From positions 1 to 64,000 of the forward strand of contig NZ_QOKZ01000009.1 in the NCBI RefSeq assembly GCF_003697785.1: DNA of 64,000 bases. Direction: 5' to 3'. Positions 34,800 to 43,889 of the stretch are shown here, piece after piece. The translations under genes were made by a program, and so were the position numbers. Position 1 is the stretch's first letter; each line of letters starts with the position of its first letter. The stretch comes from Paracoccus alkanivorans (GTDB taxonomy: Bacteria; Pseudomonadota; Alphaproteobacteria; Rhodobacterales; Rhodobacteraceae). The notes below the pieces were generated by a model. The model was given only the letters and a program-made list of their open reading frames with translations, was not told the origin of the DNA and made no database searches.

Positions 34800-34963
34800 C
34801 ACACCATCCGGTCGACGATGACGGTGGCGAACAGGCCGATCACCGCAAAGGCCAGCGCAAAGGCGGCGGCGTATTGGGCGCGATCGCGGCGATTCCCGCC
34901 AAGTGCGGCGGCGCGGCGCCAGCCCAGAAGGGCGCCGATGACAATGGCGGCGATGACAATCAT
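34799..34963 (-). CDS. Small two-helix membrane protein coupled to the VWA gene (54 aa)
   Basis: ATG 34963 opens a 54-codon frame whose TGA (34801-34799) overlaps the VWA start. Two hydrophobic segments (IVIAAIVIGALLGW and AAFALAFAVIGLFATVIV) are joined by a basic loop RRAAALGGNRRDRAQ. The exact overlap and membrane character support a real gene. It is divergent from putA. Confidence 0.6.
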   Translation of the reverse strand: MIVIAAIVIGALLGWRRAAALGGNRRDRAQYAAAFALAFAVIGLFATVIVDRMV

Positions 34964-35071
34964 GATGGCCTCGGTTGATCTTTTGCATCAGCAGATAGAC
35001 CGTGCTTCAACCTCGTGCAACCGCCCGCTGATTCGGGTGGGTGCGGCGTATTGACCCCGGGAGAGTGACCG

Positions 35072-38000
35072 ATGAGCCAGCTTGACGATATCCGCCAGAC
35101 GATCCGCGACCTGCATTTGAGCAATGAGGAAGCCCTGATCGGCGAGTTGGTGAGATCCCATGCCCCCGATCAGGAGGCACGCGATCGCATTGCCTCCGGT
35201 GCTGCCGATCTGGTCCGGGCTATCCGCTCCGACAGCAAGCCGGGACTGATGGAGGTCTTTCTCGCCGAATACGGCCTGTCCACCGAGGAGGGCGTGGCGC
35301 TGATGTGTCTGGCCGAGGCCCTGCTGCGCGTGCCCGATGCCGAGACGATGGACGAGTTGATCGAGGACAAGATCGCGCCATCGGAATGGGGTCAGCATAT
35401 GGGCAAGTCGTCCTCGTCGCTGGTCAATGCCTCGACATGGGCCCTGATGCTGACGGGCAAGGTTCTGCGCGACGAGCCGCATCCGGGGATCGCGGGCCAT
35501 CTGCGCAATGCCATCCGCCGCTTGGGCGAGCCGGTGATCCGCACTGCCGTGCACCGCGCCATGCGTGAGATGGGACAGCAATTCGTGCTGGGTGAAACGG
35601 TCAAGGACGCGATCAGGCGAGGGCGCGAACGGGTCGGGCAGGGATACAGCTACAGCTATGACATGCTGGGCGAGGCGGCGCGGACCGAGGCCGATGCCCG
35701 CGCCTATCTGGCTGCTTACGAAGGGGCGATCCGCTCGCTTGCGGGCGAAGCGAAGGCGGGCGATATCCGCGACAATCCCGGTATCTCGATCAAGCTATCG
35801 GCGCTGCATCCGCGCTATGAAGAGCCGCAGCGCGACCGGGTCATGGCCGAACTGGTGCCGATCGTGCTGCGCCTGTGCCGGCAGGCGAAAGAGGCGCGGA
35901 TGGGGCTGAATATCGACGCCGAGGAAGCCGACCGGCTGGACATCTCGCTGGATGTCATCCAGGCGGTGCTGTCCGATCCCTCGCTGGCCGGTTGGGATGG
36001 GTTCGGCGTCGTGGTGCAGGCCTATGGCAAGCGCGCGCCCGCAGTGCTCGACTGGCTGGAGGCGCTGGCCGAAAGCCTTGACCGCAGGATCATGGTGCGG
36101 CTGGTCAAGGGCGCCTATTGGGATACCGAGATCAAGCGCTACCAAGTCGAGGGGTTGGCGGATTTCCCGGTCTGGACGCATAAATCGGCCACCGATGTCG
36201 CCTGGATCTGCTGTGCGCGGAAACTGCTGGCCAGTCCGCGCATCTATCCGCAATTCGCCACTCATAACGCTCATTCCGTCGCCGCGATCCTGCATCTGGC
36301 CGGAGAGGACCGGGATTTCGAGTTCCAGCGCCTGCACGGGATGGGCGAGGCGCTGCACGAGATCGTCAAGGAGCGGCATCACACCCGCTGCCGCATCTAT
36401 GCCCCGGTCGGCGCGCATGAGGATCTGCTGGCCTATCTGGTCCGCCGACTGTTGGAAAACGGCGCGAATTCCAGTTTCGTCAACCGGATCGTGGACGAGG
36501 ACATCGCCCCCGAGGATGTCGCCCCCGATCCCTTTGCCGAATGGCAGGCGGTGGCGGGCAAGCCCGCGCCCGGCGTAATTCGCCCGGCCGAGCTTTTCGC
36601 CCCCGACCGGATCAATTCGAAAGGCTTCGACCTGCGCGACCCGCTGGAACTGGCGCGGATCGAGGCCGAGCGCACGCGCTGGATCGAGCATCGCTGGACG
36701 GGCGGAGCCTTGCTGGCGGCTGCCGGTGACGAGAACGGGCGCGACCTGGAAGAGATCGTCAATCCCGCACATGGCAATGACCGCGTGGGGCAGGTGGCAT
36801 GGGCCACGGATGAGGATATCGCGGCTGCCCTGTCGGCGGCGCAGATCTGGGATGCCGCGCCCGAGGAACGGGCAGAGGTCCTGCGCCGCGCTGCCGATCT
36901 TTACGAGGCGAACTACGGTGAGCTGTTTGCGCTGATCTCGCGCGAGGCGGGAAAATCACTGCCCGACGCGGTGGCCGAGCTGCGCGAGGCGGTGGATTTC
37001 CTGCGCTATTACGCGGGTTTCGCGGCGGGGGACGCTCCGCGCGGGGTGTTCACCTGCATCTCGCCGTGGAATTTCCCGCTGGCGATCTTTACTGGCCAGA
37101 TCGCGGCGGCGCTGGCGGCGGGCAATGCGGTGCTGGCCAAGCCCGCCGAAACCACCAGCCTGATCGCCTGGCGGGCAACGCAATTGCTGCATGAGGCCGG
37201 GGTGCCCGTAACCGCGCTGCAGCTTTTGCCGGGCGAGGGACGGCGTGTCGGCACAGCGCTGTGCAGCGATGCGCGTGTGGCCGGGGTATGCTTTACCGGT
37301 TCGCTGCCCACCGCGCAGGCGATCAACCGGGCGATGGCCGCGCATCTGTCGCCCGATGCGCCTCTGATCGCCGAAACCGGCGGGCTGAACGCGATGATCG
37401 TGGATTCCACCGCCTTGCCCGAACAGGCGGTGCGCGACATCCTCGCCAGCGCCTTCCAGTCGGCGGGGCAACGCTGCTCGGCGCTGCGGGTGCTCTATGT
37501 GCAGCGCGATGTCGAGGAAAAGCTGCTGAAGATGCTGCATGGTGCGATGGATGAACTGCATATCGGCGATCCGTGGTATCTGGACAGCGATATCGGCCCG
37601 GTCATTTCCGCCGCCGCCAAGAAGGGGATCGAGGATCATATCGCCAAGGCGCGCAGCGAAGGGCGCATCCTGCATCGGCTCAAGACGCCGGGGCGCGGGC
37701 ATTACGTGGCGCCGGTGACGATCCGCGTGGGTGGGATCGAGGATGTCGAGCGCGAGATCTTCGGCCCGGTTCTGCATGTCGCCAGCTTCGAGGCCAGCGA
37801 CCTGGACCGGGTGATCGGCGCGATAAATGCCTCGGGCTACGGGTTGACCTTCGGGCTGCATACGCGGATCGACGACCGGGTGCAGCATATCGACAGTCTC
37901 GTGAATGCCGGCAATCTCTATGTGAACCGCAACCAGATCGGCGCCATCGTCGGCAGTCAGCCATTCGGCGGCGAGGGGCTGTCGGGGACCGGGCCGAAAG

Positions 38001-38515
38001 CGGGTGGGCCGCATTATGTCCCGCGTTTCCGGGCGGCGAAGGTGAACCGGATGCCCGCGGCGGAGGGACCCGAGGCCGATCCGGCGGCGCTGCAAAAGGC
38101 GCTGGATGCCGCACGGACCGATAGCGCGACCCCGCGTGAAACCCTGCTGCTGCCCGGTCCGACGGGGGAATCCAACCGTCTGACCACCCATGCCCGGGGC
38201 ACGGTGCTGTGCCTTGGTCCGGACAGCGCAGCGCAGGCATCTATCGCCCGGGCAAAGGGTTGCGCCACTGTGGAGGTGCCGGGAAGCCTGCCCGCCGATG
38301 CCCTTGGAACGCTGTCGGGCATGGCGCTGGTGGCCTATGACGGTCCCGAAGAGCAGGCACGGCTATACCGGCAGGCATTGGCGGCGCGCGAGGGGGCGAT
38401 CATTCCGCTGGTGACCTCGGTGGAACTGCCGGGCTATGCGGTGCTGGAGCGGCATCTGTGCATCGATACGACCGCCTCGGGGGGCAATGCCTCGCTGCTG
38501 GCGGCGGCGGAGTAG
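35072..38515 (+). CDS. putA: Bifunctional proline dehydrogenase / pyrroline-5-carboxylate dehydrogenase
   Basis: The 1,147-aa protein oxidises proline to glutamate in two steps. The FAD barrel (about residues 180-460) shows RLVKGAYWDTEIKRYQVEGL, YPQFATHNAHSVAAI and RIYAPVGAHEDLLAYLVRRL. The NAD-dependent aldehyde dehydrogenase (about 560-1030) shows CISPWNFPLAIFTGQIAAAL, IAETGGLN and the catalytic cysteine in SAGQRCSALR near 801. There is no N-terminal ribbon-helix-helix, so it should not repress its own promoter. The extra C-terminal region is the domain seen in longer minimal PutAs. GGGAGAG precedes the ATG. Confidence 0.96.
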   Translation: MSQLDDIRQTIRDLHLSNEEALIGELVRSHAPDQEARDRIASGAADLVRAIRSDSKPGLMEVFLAEYGLSTEEGVALMCLAEALLRVPDAETMDELIEDKIAPSEWGQHMGKSSSSLVNASTWALMLTGKVLRDEPHPGIAGHLRNAIRRLGEPVIRTAVHRAMREMGQQFVLGETVKDAIRRGRERVGQGYSYSYDMLGEAARTEADARAYLAAYEGAIRSLAGEAKAGDIRDNPGISIKLSALHPRYEEPQRDRVMAELVPIVLRLCRQAKEARMGLNIDAEEADRLDISLDVIQAVLSDPSLAGWDGFGVVVQAYGKRAPAVLDWLEALAESLDRRIMVRLVKGAYWDTEIKRYQVEGLADFPVWTHKSATDVAWICCARKLLASPRIYPQFATHNAHSVAAILHLAGEDRDFEFQRLHGMGEALHEIVKERHHTRCRIYAPVGAHEDLLAYLVRRLLENGANSSFVNRIVDEDIAPEDVAPDPFAEWQAVAGKPAPGVIRPAELFAPDRINSKGFDLRDPLELARIEAERTRWIEHRWTGGALLAAAGDENGRDLEEIVNPAHGNDRVGQVAWATDEDIAAALSAAQIWDAAPEERAEVLRRAADLYEANYGELFALISREAGKSLPDAVAELREAVDFLRYYAGFAAGDAPRGVFTCISPWNFPLAIFTGQIAAALAAGNAVLAKPAETTSLIAWRATQLLHEAGVPVTALQLLPGEGRRVGTALCSDARVAGVCFTGSLPTAQAINRAMAAHLSPDAPLIAETGGLNAMIVDSTALPEQAVRDILASAFQSAGQRCSALRVLYVQRDVEEKLLKMLHGAMDELHIGDPWYLDSDIGPVISAAAKKGIEDHIAKARSEGRILHRLKTPGRGHYVAPVTIRVGGIEDVEREIFGPVLHVASFEASDLDRVIGAINASGYGLTFGLHTRIDDRVQHIDSLVNAGNLYVNRNQIGAIVGSQPFGGEGLSGTGPKAGGPHYVPRFRAAKVNRMPAAEGPEADPAALQKALDAARTDSATPRETLLLPGPTGESNRLTTHARGTVLCLGPDSAAQASIARAKGCATVEVPGSLPADALGTLSGMALVAYDGPEEQARLYRQALAAREGAIIPLVTSVELPGYAVLERHLCIDTTASGGNASLLAAAE

Positions 38516-38578
38516 GGGCAGACCCGTCGCCGGCGGGCTTCACGGAGCGGTGGCGGGACTCGTCGGCGGCCCCTGCAA

Positions 38579-38598
38579 GGTATTTGGACAAAGAAGAA
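38579..38598 (+). repeat. Dispersed intergenic repeat, copy 2
   Basis: GGTATTTGGACAAAGAAGAA is identical to copy 4 at 47088. It lies 64 bp after putA and about 50 bp before the GMC oxidoreductase gene, downstream of a GC-rich stretch. Confidence 0.7.
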
Positions 38599-38650
38599 GA
38601 GGGCCTGTCAGGATTCGACCAGCGGTCCGGAGAGGTTGATGGGAGGGGAT

Positions 38651-40267
38651 ATGCAGGATTTCGGGGAGTATGATTTCATCATCGTGGGCGCGGGCTCGGG
38701 CGGTTGCGTGCTCGCCAATCGTCTTTCCGCCGATCCGCGCAATCGTGTCCTGCTGCTGGAGGCCGGGGGCAGCGACAACCGCTTCTGGGTGCATGTGCCG
38801 GTCGGATATCTTTACGCCATGGGCGATCCGACGCTTGACTGGTGTTATCGCACCGAGGCCGAGCCGGGGCTGAATGGCCGCAGCCTGAATTATCCGCGCG
38901 GCAAGGTGCTGGGCGGCTGTTCCTCGATCAATGGCATGATCTACATGCGGGGGCAGGCGGGCGATTACGACCGCTGGCGGCAGGCAGGCAATCCGGGCTG
39001 GGGCTGGGACGATGTGCTGCCCTATTTCCGTCGTTCCGAACATCATTACGGCCCGTCCGACGCGTTCCATGGCGACAGCGGCGAATTGCGGATCGAGCGG
39101 CAGCGGCTGAACTGGCCGATCCTCGATGCCGTGGCCGAGGCGGCGCAGGAGCTGGGTCTGCCGGTCCGCGACGATTTCAACAGCGGCGATAACGAGGGGG
39201 TGGGTTATTTCCCTGTCACCCAACATGGCGGCAAAAGGTGGAATTCTCGCAAGGCCTTTCTGAACCCCGCGAAATCCCGCCAGAACCTGCGGATCGAGAC
39301 CCATGCGCAGGTCGAGTGCCTGTCGCTGGAGGGCGGCCGCGCCACCGGCGTCGTATTCAAGCAAAAGGGCCGCCGGATGCATGCGAAGGCGCGGGGCGAG
39401 GTGATCCTTGCAGCGGGGGCGATCAACTCCCCGGCGATCCTGGAACTGAGCGGGATCGGGCAGGGCGAGCGGCTCTCGGATCTGGGCATCGAGACTGTTC
39501 TGGACCTGCCGGGAGTGGGAGAGAACCTGCAGGACCATCTGCAACTGCGGACCGTGTTTCGGATCAGCGGTGCGCGCACGCTGAATGATCGGGCGCGGTC
39601 GATCTGGGGCAAGGCGGGGATCGCGCTGGAATATGCGTGGCGGCGGTCGGGGCCGATGGCCATGGCACCCAGCCAGCTGGGGATCTTCGCGAAATCCTCG
39701 GAAGTCTTCGAGACGGCGAATATCGAATATCACGTCCAGCCTCTGTCGCTGGAGAAATTCGGTGATCCCCTGCATGATTTTCCCGGCCTGACCGTCTCGG
39801 TCTGCAACCTGCGGCCCGAGAGCCGGGGGCATAGCCATATCGCGACACCCGATCCGGCGGCGGCGCCTTCCATCGCGCCACGCTACCTGTCGGCGGAAGC
39901 GGATCGGCAGGTGGCCATCGACAGCCTCCGTCACGCGCGACGGCTGATGGAAACGCGGCGGATGGCGGAATTCCGGCCCGAAGAGGTCAAACCCGGAGCG
40001 CATCTGCAATCGGATGATGAATTGGCCCGGGCGGCGGGGGACGTGGGGACGACGATCTTTCATCCGGTCGGAACCACGAAGATGGGCAATGATCCCATGG
40101 CCGTGGTGGATTCGGAGTTGCGGCTGCACGGGATCGAGGGGGTGCGTATCGCGGATGCCGGGATCATGCCGCTGATCCCCTCGGGAAACACGCATGCGCC
40201 GGTGACCATGATCGCGGAAAAAGCCGCCGACATGATCCTTGCCGGCGGTTATGCCTATCGAAGCTGA
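38651..40267 (+). CDS. GMC-family FAD oxidoreductase (choline/alcohol dehydrogenase-like)
   Basis: The 538-aa flavoenzyme has the N-terminal FAD site FIIVGAGSGGCVLANRLSAD, GMC signature 1 near 80 (NYPRGKVLGGCSSINGMIYM), signature 2 near 258 (GAINSPAILELSGIG), HPVGTTKMG near 470 and the end GNTHAPVTMIAEKAADMI. The usual GNTNAP motif reads GNTHAP here, which would make the catalytic pair His/His as in glucose oxidase rather than His/Asn as in choline oxidase. The substrate is unknown. GGGAGGGG precedes ATG 38651. Confidence 0.92.
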   Translation: MQDFGEYDFIIVGAGSGGCVLANRLSADPRNRVLLLEAGGSDNRFWVHVPVGYLYAMGDPTLDWCYRTEAEPGLNGRSLNYPRGKVLGGCSSINGMIYMRGQAGDYDRWRQAGNPGWGWDDVLPYFRRSEHHYGPSDAFHGDSGELRIERQRLNWPILDAVAEAAQELGLPVRDDFNSGDNEGVGYFPVTQHGGKRWNSRKAFLNPAKSRQNLRIETHAQVECLSLEGGRATGVVFKQKGRRMHAKARGEVILAAGAINSPAILELSGIGQGERLSDLGIETVLDLPGVGENLQDHLQLRTVFRISGARTLNDRARSIWGKAGIALEYAWRRSGPMAMAPSQLGIFAKSSEVFETANIEYHVQPLSLEKFGDPLHDFPGLTVSVCNLRPESRGHSHIATPDPAAAPSIAPRYLSAEADRQVAIDSLRHARRLMETRRMAEFRPEEVKPGAHLQSDDELARAAGDVGTTIFHPVGTTKMGNDPMAVVDSELRLHGIEGVRIADAGIMPLIPSGNTHAPVTMIAEKAADMILAGGYAYRS

Positions 40268-40352
40268 TAATCCGGGTTACATCCTGGGCTGGGCAGGGCA
40301 TGCGGCAATCTATGAGATCGGATTGACGCGTCCGAAGGCGGAATTGGGGAAG

Positions 40353-40417
40353 GGGGGCTCTGCCCCCGCCCGGCCCGTGGGGTCCGGGCTCCCCCGAGGT
40401 GTTGGAACAAAGAAGAA
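40353..40417 (+). repeat. Dispersed intergenic repeat, copy 3, with hairpin
   Basis: The composite has a GGGGGC/GCCCCC hairpin (40353-40367), a second CCGGG-type inverted repeat, and ends in GGTGTTGGAACAAAGAAGAA (40398-40417), two substitutions from copies 2 and 4. It sits between the GMC gene and the YigZ-family gene, ending 4 bp before the latter's ATG. Confidence 0.65.
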
Positions 40418-40421
40418 ATCC

Positions 40422-40781
40422 ATGCAGGTATTCGACAAGATCATATCGGATCGCGGATCGCGTTATGCCGTTTCGGGTGGGGCGGCGAAAAACCGGGACG
40501 AGGTTGCGGCATTGCTTGCGGAACTGAAGCGGAACAAGCGTTTCGCCAAGGCCACGCATAACAGCTGGGCGGCGATTCTGGGCGGGGAGCCGGTGAAGGA
40601 TGACGATGGCGAGACCGGGGCGGGCGCGCTGATGCTCCAGATGTTGGAGCGGGCCAGGCTGCAGGATCACGTGGTTGTCGTCACGCGCTGGTATGGCGGC
40701 AAGCATCTGGGAGGTGATCGCTTTCGCCATGTGGCGGACGCGGTGCGCCATTACCTGCGCGAGACGGGACTGGGGGATTAA
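40422..40781 (+). CDS. YigZ/IMPACT-family protein (UPF0029)
   Basis: The 119-aa protein has ISDRGSRYAVSGG, KATHNSWAAILG near residue 46 and VTRWYGGKHLGGDRFRHVADA near 87-107, the IMPACT domain of unknown biochemical role in translation control. It contains only the N-terminal domain; the second domain of longer YigZ proteins is absent. ATG 40422 is chosen because similarity starts there. The only Shine-Dalgarno-like bases are AGAAGAA within the repeat. Its stop overlaps that of the convergent SoxW-like gene. Confidence 0.85.
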   Translation: MQVFDKIISDRGSRYAVSGGAAKNRDEVAALLAELKRNKRFAKATHNSWAAILGGEPVKDDDGETGAGALMLQMLERARLQDHVVVVTRWYGGKHLGGDRFRHVADAVRHYLRETGLGD

Positions 40782-41335
40782 TTCTGCCCGGTGGTCTTTT
40801 CCTGAAGATATTTCTGGAAATTCTCGCCCGATTCATAGCCGTGATCGCGGACCCATTCCAAAAGCGCCGTGGTCGTCCCCTTGCCGAAGGCGCCGGGCAT
40901 GGTGGCGACCGATGCCTGCGAGGCGGTTACGTCTTCCCCCACCTCTTCGGGCAGGAAGATCATGGTGGGTGTGAACATCGCCCCCCAACGGTTCACCATC
41001 TCTTTCTCCGGCAGCTCGGTGCCGTCGAAATCGGTGACGGGAATGTCGCCGAACATATTGATCTGCACAACGAAATAATTGTCTGTGATCAGTTGCGCGA
41101 TGGCCGGATCCGAAAACACCTCTTCATGCATCCTGGTGCAATAGATGCAGCCCCGCTGTTCGATCAGGATCATCAGGCGCTTGTCCTCCGCATTCGCCTC
41201 GGCCAGATCTTCGCGCAGATCCATGAAAGTCTCGCGAATCCAGGGCTCGTCATACAGCCCGTCATCGCCAAGTGTGACCGCATGGGCGGGCAGGGCGAGG
41301 GCAAGTGCCAGAAGGGTCGTGCGAAGAAAACCCAT
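40778..41335 (-). CDS. Periplasmic thioredoxin-like protein (SoxW-like)
   Basis: The 185-aa protein has a signal peptide (GFLRTTLLALALALPAHA) and a thioredoxin-type redox motif in QRGCIYCTRMHEEVF near residue 61, then a fold continuing NYFVVQINMFGD. It lies 11 bp after the CcdA-like gene, which would supply electrons across the membrane. This matches the soxV/soxW arrangement of sulfur oxidisers, although no sox structural genes are in the window. GGAGG lies upstream of the ATG. Confidence 0.85.
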   Translation of the reverse strand: MGFLRTTLLALALALPAHAVTLGDDGLYDEPWIRETFMDLREDLAEANAEDKRLMILIEQRGCIYCTRMHEEVFSDPAIAQLITDNYFVVQINMFGDIPVTDFDGTELPEKEMVNRWGAMFTPTMIFLPEEVGEDVTASQASVATMPGAFGKGTTTALLEWVRDHGYESGENFQKYLQEKTTGQN

Positions 41336-41346
41336 GTTATCCTCCT

Positions 41347-42084
41347 TCAGATCAATGTGGCGGACCAGTTGAAATGCTCGATCATCCAGGCGGCGATCAG
41401 GTTCACCGTATTCGTCGCGATCAGGATCGCGAAGAGGATCAGCATGCCTCCCATCAGCTTTTCGACATGTCCCAGATATTTGCGGTTGCGGCCGGCCCAG
41501 GCAAGGAAGGGCCGGGCGAAAGCTGCTGCCAGGACGAAGGGCAGTGTCATGGCAAGGCCATAAACCAGCAGCAGCGTGCCGCCGCGCCACAGATCACCGC
41601 TGCCCGAGGCGACCAGCAGGATCGCGGTCAGGGCCGGGCCGACGCAGGGCGTCCAGCCGAAGCCGAAGGCAAGGCCCATGACATAGGCACCCGCGATGCC
41701 GGCGGGTTGGCTCGGGCCGTCCAATCTTGCCTCGTGATATAGGAAGGGGATGCGGATGACACCGAGGAAATGCAGGCCGAAAAGCGCCAATATAGCCGCA
41801 GCGGCATAGCCAAGCGGACCGCGCCATTGGGCGAATAACTGTCCAAGCGCTGTCGCCCCCAGTCCCAGAAGAACGAAGATCGTGGTGACACCAAGCGCGA
41901 AAGCGATGGAGGAGGCAACCAGACGCCGGGTGGCACCGCGCGAGATCCCGCCATTACCATGCAGTTGTGAGATCGAGATCCCGGCCATGTAGGACAGGTA
42001 GAACGGCACCATGGGCAATATGCATGGCGACAGGAACGACAGGATGCCTGCGACTGCCGCACCCCAATATCCGATCTCCAGCAT
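41347..42084 (-). CDS. CcdA/SoxV-type transmembrane thiol:disulfide transporter
   Basis: The 245-aa protein has six helices with the paired cysteines in FLSPCILPMVPFYLSYMAG near residue 21 and GWTPCVGPALTAILLVASG near 145, as in CcdA. It passes electrons from cytoplasmic thioredoxin to periplasmic partners such as the next gene product. It may serve sulfur oxidation or cytochrome c maturation; the pairing with SoxW favours the former. Confidence 0.9.
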   Translation of the reverse strand: MLEIGYWGAAVAGILSFLSPCILPMVPFYLSYMAGISISQLHGNGGISRGATRRLVASSIAFALGVTTIFVLLGLGATALGQLFAQWRGPLGYAAAAILALFGLHFLGVIRIPFLYHEARLDGPSQPAGIAGAYVMGLAFGFGWTPCVGPALTAILLVASGSGDLWRGGTLLLVYGLAMTLPFVLAAAFARPFLAWAGRNRKYLGHVEKLMGGMLILFAILIATNTVNLIAAWMIEHFNWSATLI

Positions 42085-42197
42085 ATGCCTGTCCTTTCCG
42101 CGATGACCGCCCGAAGCGGTTTCCGTATAACAATCAAGAATACGAATATGTGCTTATGTCAATCGCGGAAGCGCCGCCCCTGCCATGCGGGTTTGCT

Positions 42198-42869
42198 TCA
42201 GCCCATGCCAAGTGGATCGCTGCGATGTCGGGCGCGTTCGGCGTCGCTTCGTGCGCTCCACAGGGCGATGGCACCCCAGCTTGTGCAGTAGAAACATCCG
42301 AAGCCCAGCACCAGCCAACCGGGGAAAGGGCCGATGGAGGCGCGTTCGAGAAGCTCTCCGGCCGATTGCAGTGGTTCCGGGTGGACGACCAGCTTGCCGA
42401 GATAGGCGATGGTCTGGATCAGCAGGATCCAGAAGTAATTGCGCCTGATGCGCCGCCCGACCGCCGTCCACATGCTGACATGATAGGAGGGACGGCGGTA
42501 ATCCTCGGCCAGCCGGTCCTGCCAGCGCTCTTCCATATGCAGATCGCCCTCGGTCAGCATCGGCACCATGAAATGCAACTCGATCCATCGGCAGCGCGCC
42601 CGCCAGACATTGAAATAGCGATAGCGCCGCGCTTCGAGCATCAGGAAAAACACGATCAGGATGCCGACCAGCACCAGCGGCAGGGGCGAGGCCTGCGGCG
42701 AGGAATAGGCGATGGAAAGCGCCACGCCCAAGGTTACCACCGACCAGTTGGTCGTGGTGTCCAGCCGCGTTCGCCACAGGGTCGAGCGATAGATCTCGCC
42801 GCGATAAAGATGCGCGATCACCCCCATCTCGGCTGAATCGAGCCCCGCGCGCGGTGTCAGATTGTCCAT
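42198..42869 (-). CDS. DUF2270 membrane protein
   Basis: From ATG 42869 the protein is 223 aa with HLYRGEIYRSTLWRTRLDTT, two close hydrophobic helices near 43-80, the ARRYRYFNVWRARCRWIELHF block and a C-terminal helix pair, as in DUF2270. Function unknown. The longer frame to 42944 has no matching start. Confidence 0.8.
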   Translation of the reverse strand: MDNLTPRAGLDSAEMGVIAHLYRGEIYRSTLWRTRLDTTTNWSVVTLGVALSIAYSSPQASPLPLVLVGILIVFFLMLEARRYRYFNVWRARCRWIELHFMVPMLTEGDLHMEERWQDRLAEDYRRPSYHVSMWTAVGRRIRRNYFWILLIQTIAYLGKLVVHPEPLQSAGELLERASIGPFPGWLVLGFGCFYCTSWGAIALWSARSDAERARHRSDPLGMG

Positions 42870-43084
42870 CGCTGCATTCCTCCCAAAACCGCGACATATC
42901 ACCAGCCTGTTCAAGAGATTGGCAGGGTGGGGGGATATGGGCAAGTGGGTGGCGTGACATGTGGTGCCACGGCGAATGTCCTCTTGCCGGTCGGTAAATG
43001 AATGCCGCGCCCGTTTCGCGCGCCCCGCGGTTCGGCCGGTCCGGTATCGATGATCCGTGAATATGGCTCAATGGAGAAGAGAAC

Positions 43085-43843
43085 ATGGAACTGAAGGGTA
43101 AATCCATCATCATCACCGGCGCGAGCAGCGGGATCGGTGCGGCGGCCGCGCTCCTCTTCGCGAAAGAGGGGGCAAATGTCGTCCTTGGCGCCCGCAGATC
43201 ACCCGAGTTGAAGGCCCTGGCGCAGACCATCAATCAGGGCAGCGGCCGGGCTGTTTTCCTTCCGGGCGATGTGAGGGACGAAACCTACGCCCCGGAACTG
43301 GTCGAGCTTGCGGTTGCCGAGTTCGGCAGGCTGGACGGCGCCTTCAACAATGCCGGGATCGTCGGTGACATGGTGCCCGTGCCCGAGATGTCGCTGGCCA
43401 ACTGGAACGACGTGATGGCGACCGACCTGACAAGCGCCTTCCTGTCCGCGAAGGCCCAGATCCCGGCGCTGAGGCGGAATGGCGGTGGCGCGATTGTTTA
43501 TACCTCGTCATTCGTGGGGTTCAGCAATGGAGGACTTCCGGGAATGGCTGCCTATGCGGCGGCGAAAGCCGGGCTGATCGGCCTGACGCAATCGATGGCC
43601 TCGGAATTCGCGGCCGAGGGAATTCGGATCAACGCGCTGTTGCCTGGCGGCACGGTCACGCCATCGGGGGGCGAGGGCAATCCGGAGGTTCTGGATTTTA
43701 TCTCTGACCTGCATCCGATGAAACGGATGGCGAGCCCGACGGAGATCGCGCAGGGTGCCCTCTACCTGCTGTCGGAACGGTCCTCCTTCATGACCGGCAG
43801 CGCGATGGTGGTCGATGGCGGCATGTCCGTGCGGCTGAACTGA
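43085..43843 (+). CDS. Short-chain dehydrogenase/reductase
   Basis: The 252-aa SDR has the cofactor motif TGASSGIG (residues 12-19), NNAG near 90, the catalytic serine in YTSSFVG near 140, YAAAKAG near 156 and the C-terminal SAMVVDGGMSVRLN typical of classical SDRs. An arginine pair after the first strand (GARRS) suggests NADP preference. The substrate is not deducible. GGAGAAGAAC precedes the ATG. Confidence 0.93.
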   Translation: MELKGKSIIITGASSGIGAAAALLFAKEGANVVLGARRSPELKALAQTINQGSGRAVFLPGDVRDETYAPELVELAVAEFGRLDGAFNNAGIVGDMVPVPEMSLANWNDVMATDLTSAFLSAKAQIPALRRNGGGAIVYTSSFVGFSNGGLPGMAAYAAAKAGLIGLTQSMASEFAAEGIRINALLPGGTVTPSGGEGNPEVLDFISDLHPMKRMASPTEIAQGALYLLSERSSFMTGSAMVVDGGMSVRLN

Positions 43844-43889
43844 GGCCGTGATCGGGTCCGCCCGGTCAGCGGAGCGGGGCGTGGAGATG

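Noticed and set aside
36956..38191. 411-codon minus-strand frame inside putA
   Set aside because: Shadow of the aldehyde dehydrogenase half of PutA.
42120..42165. AT-rich imperfect repeat (AAGAATACGAATATG) before the ccdA-like gene, possible SoxR-type site
   Set aside because: The symmetry is weak and no adjacent ArsR/SoxR gene is present.
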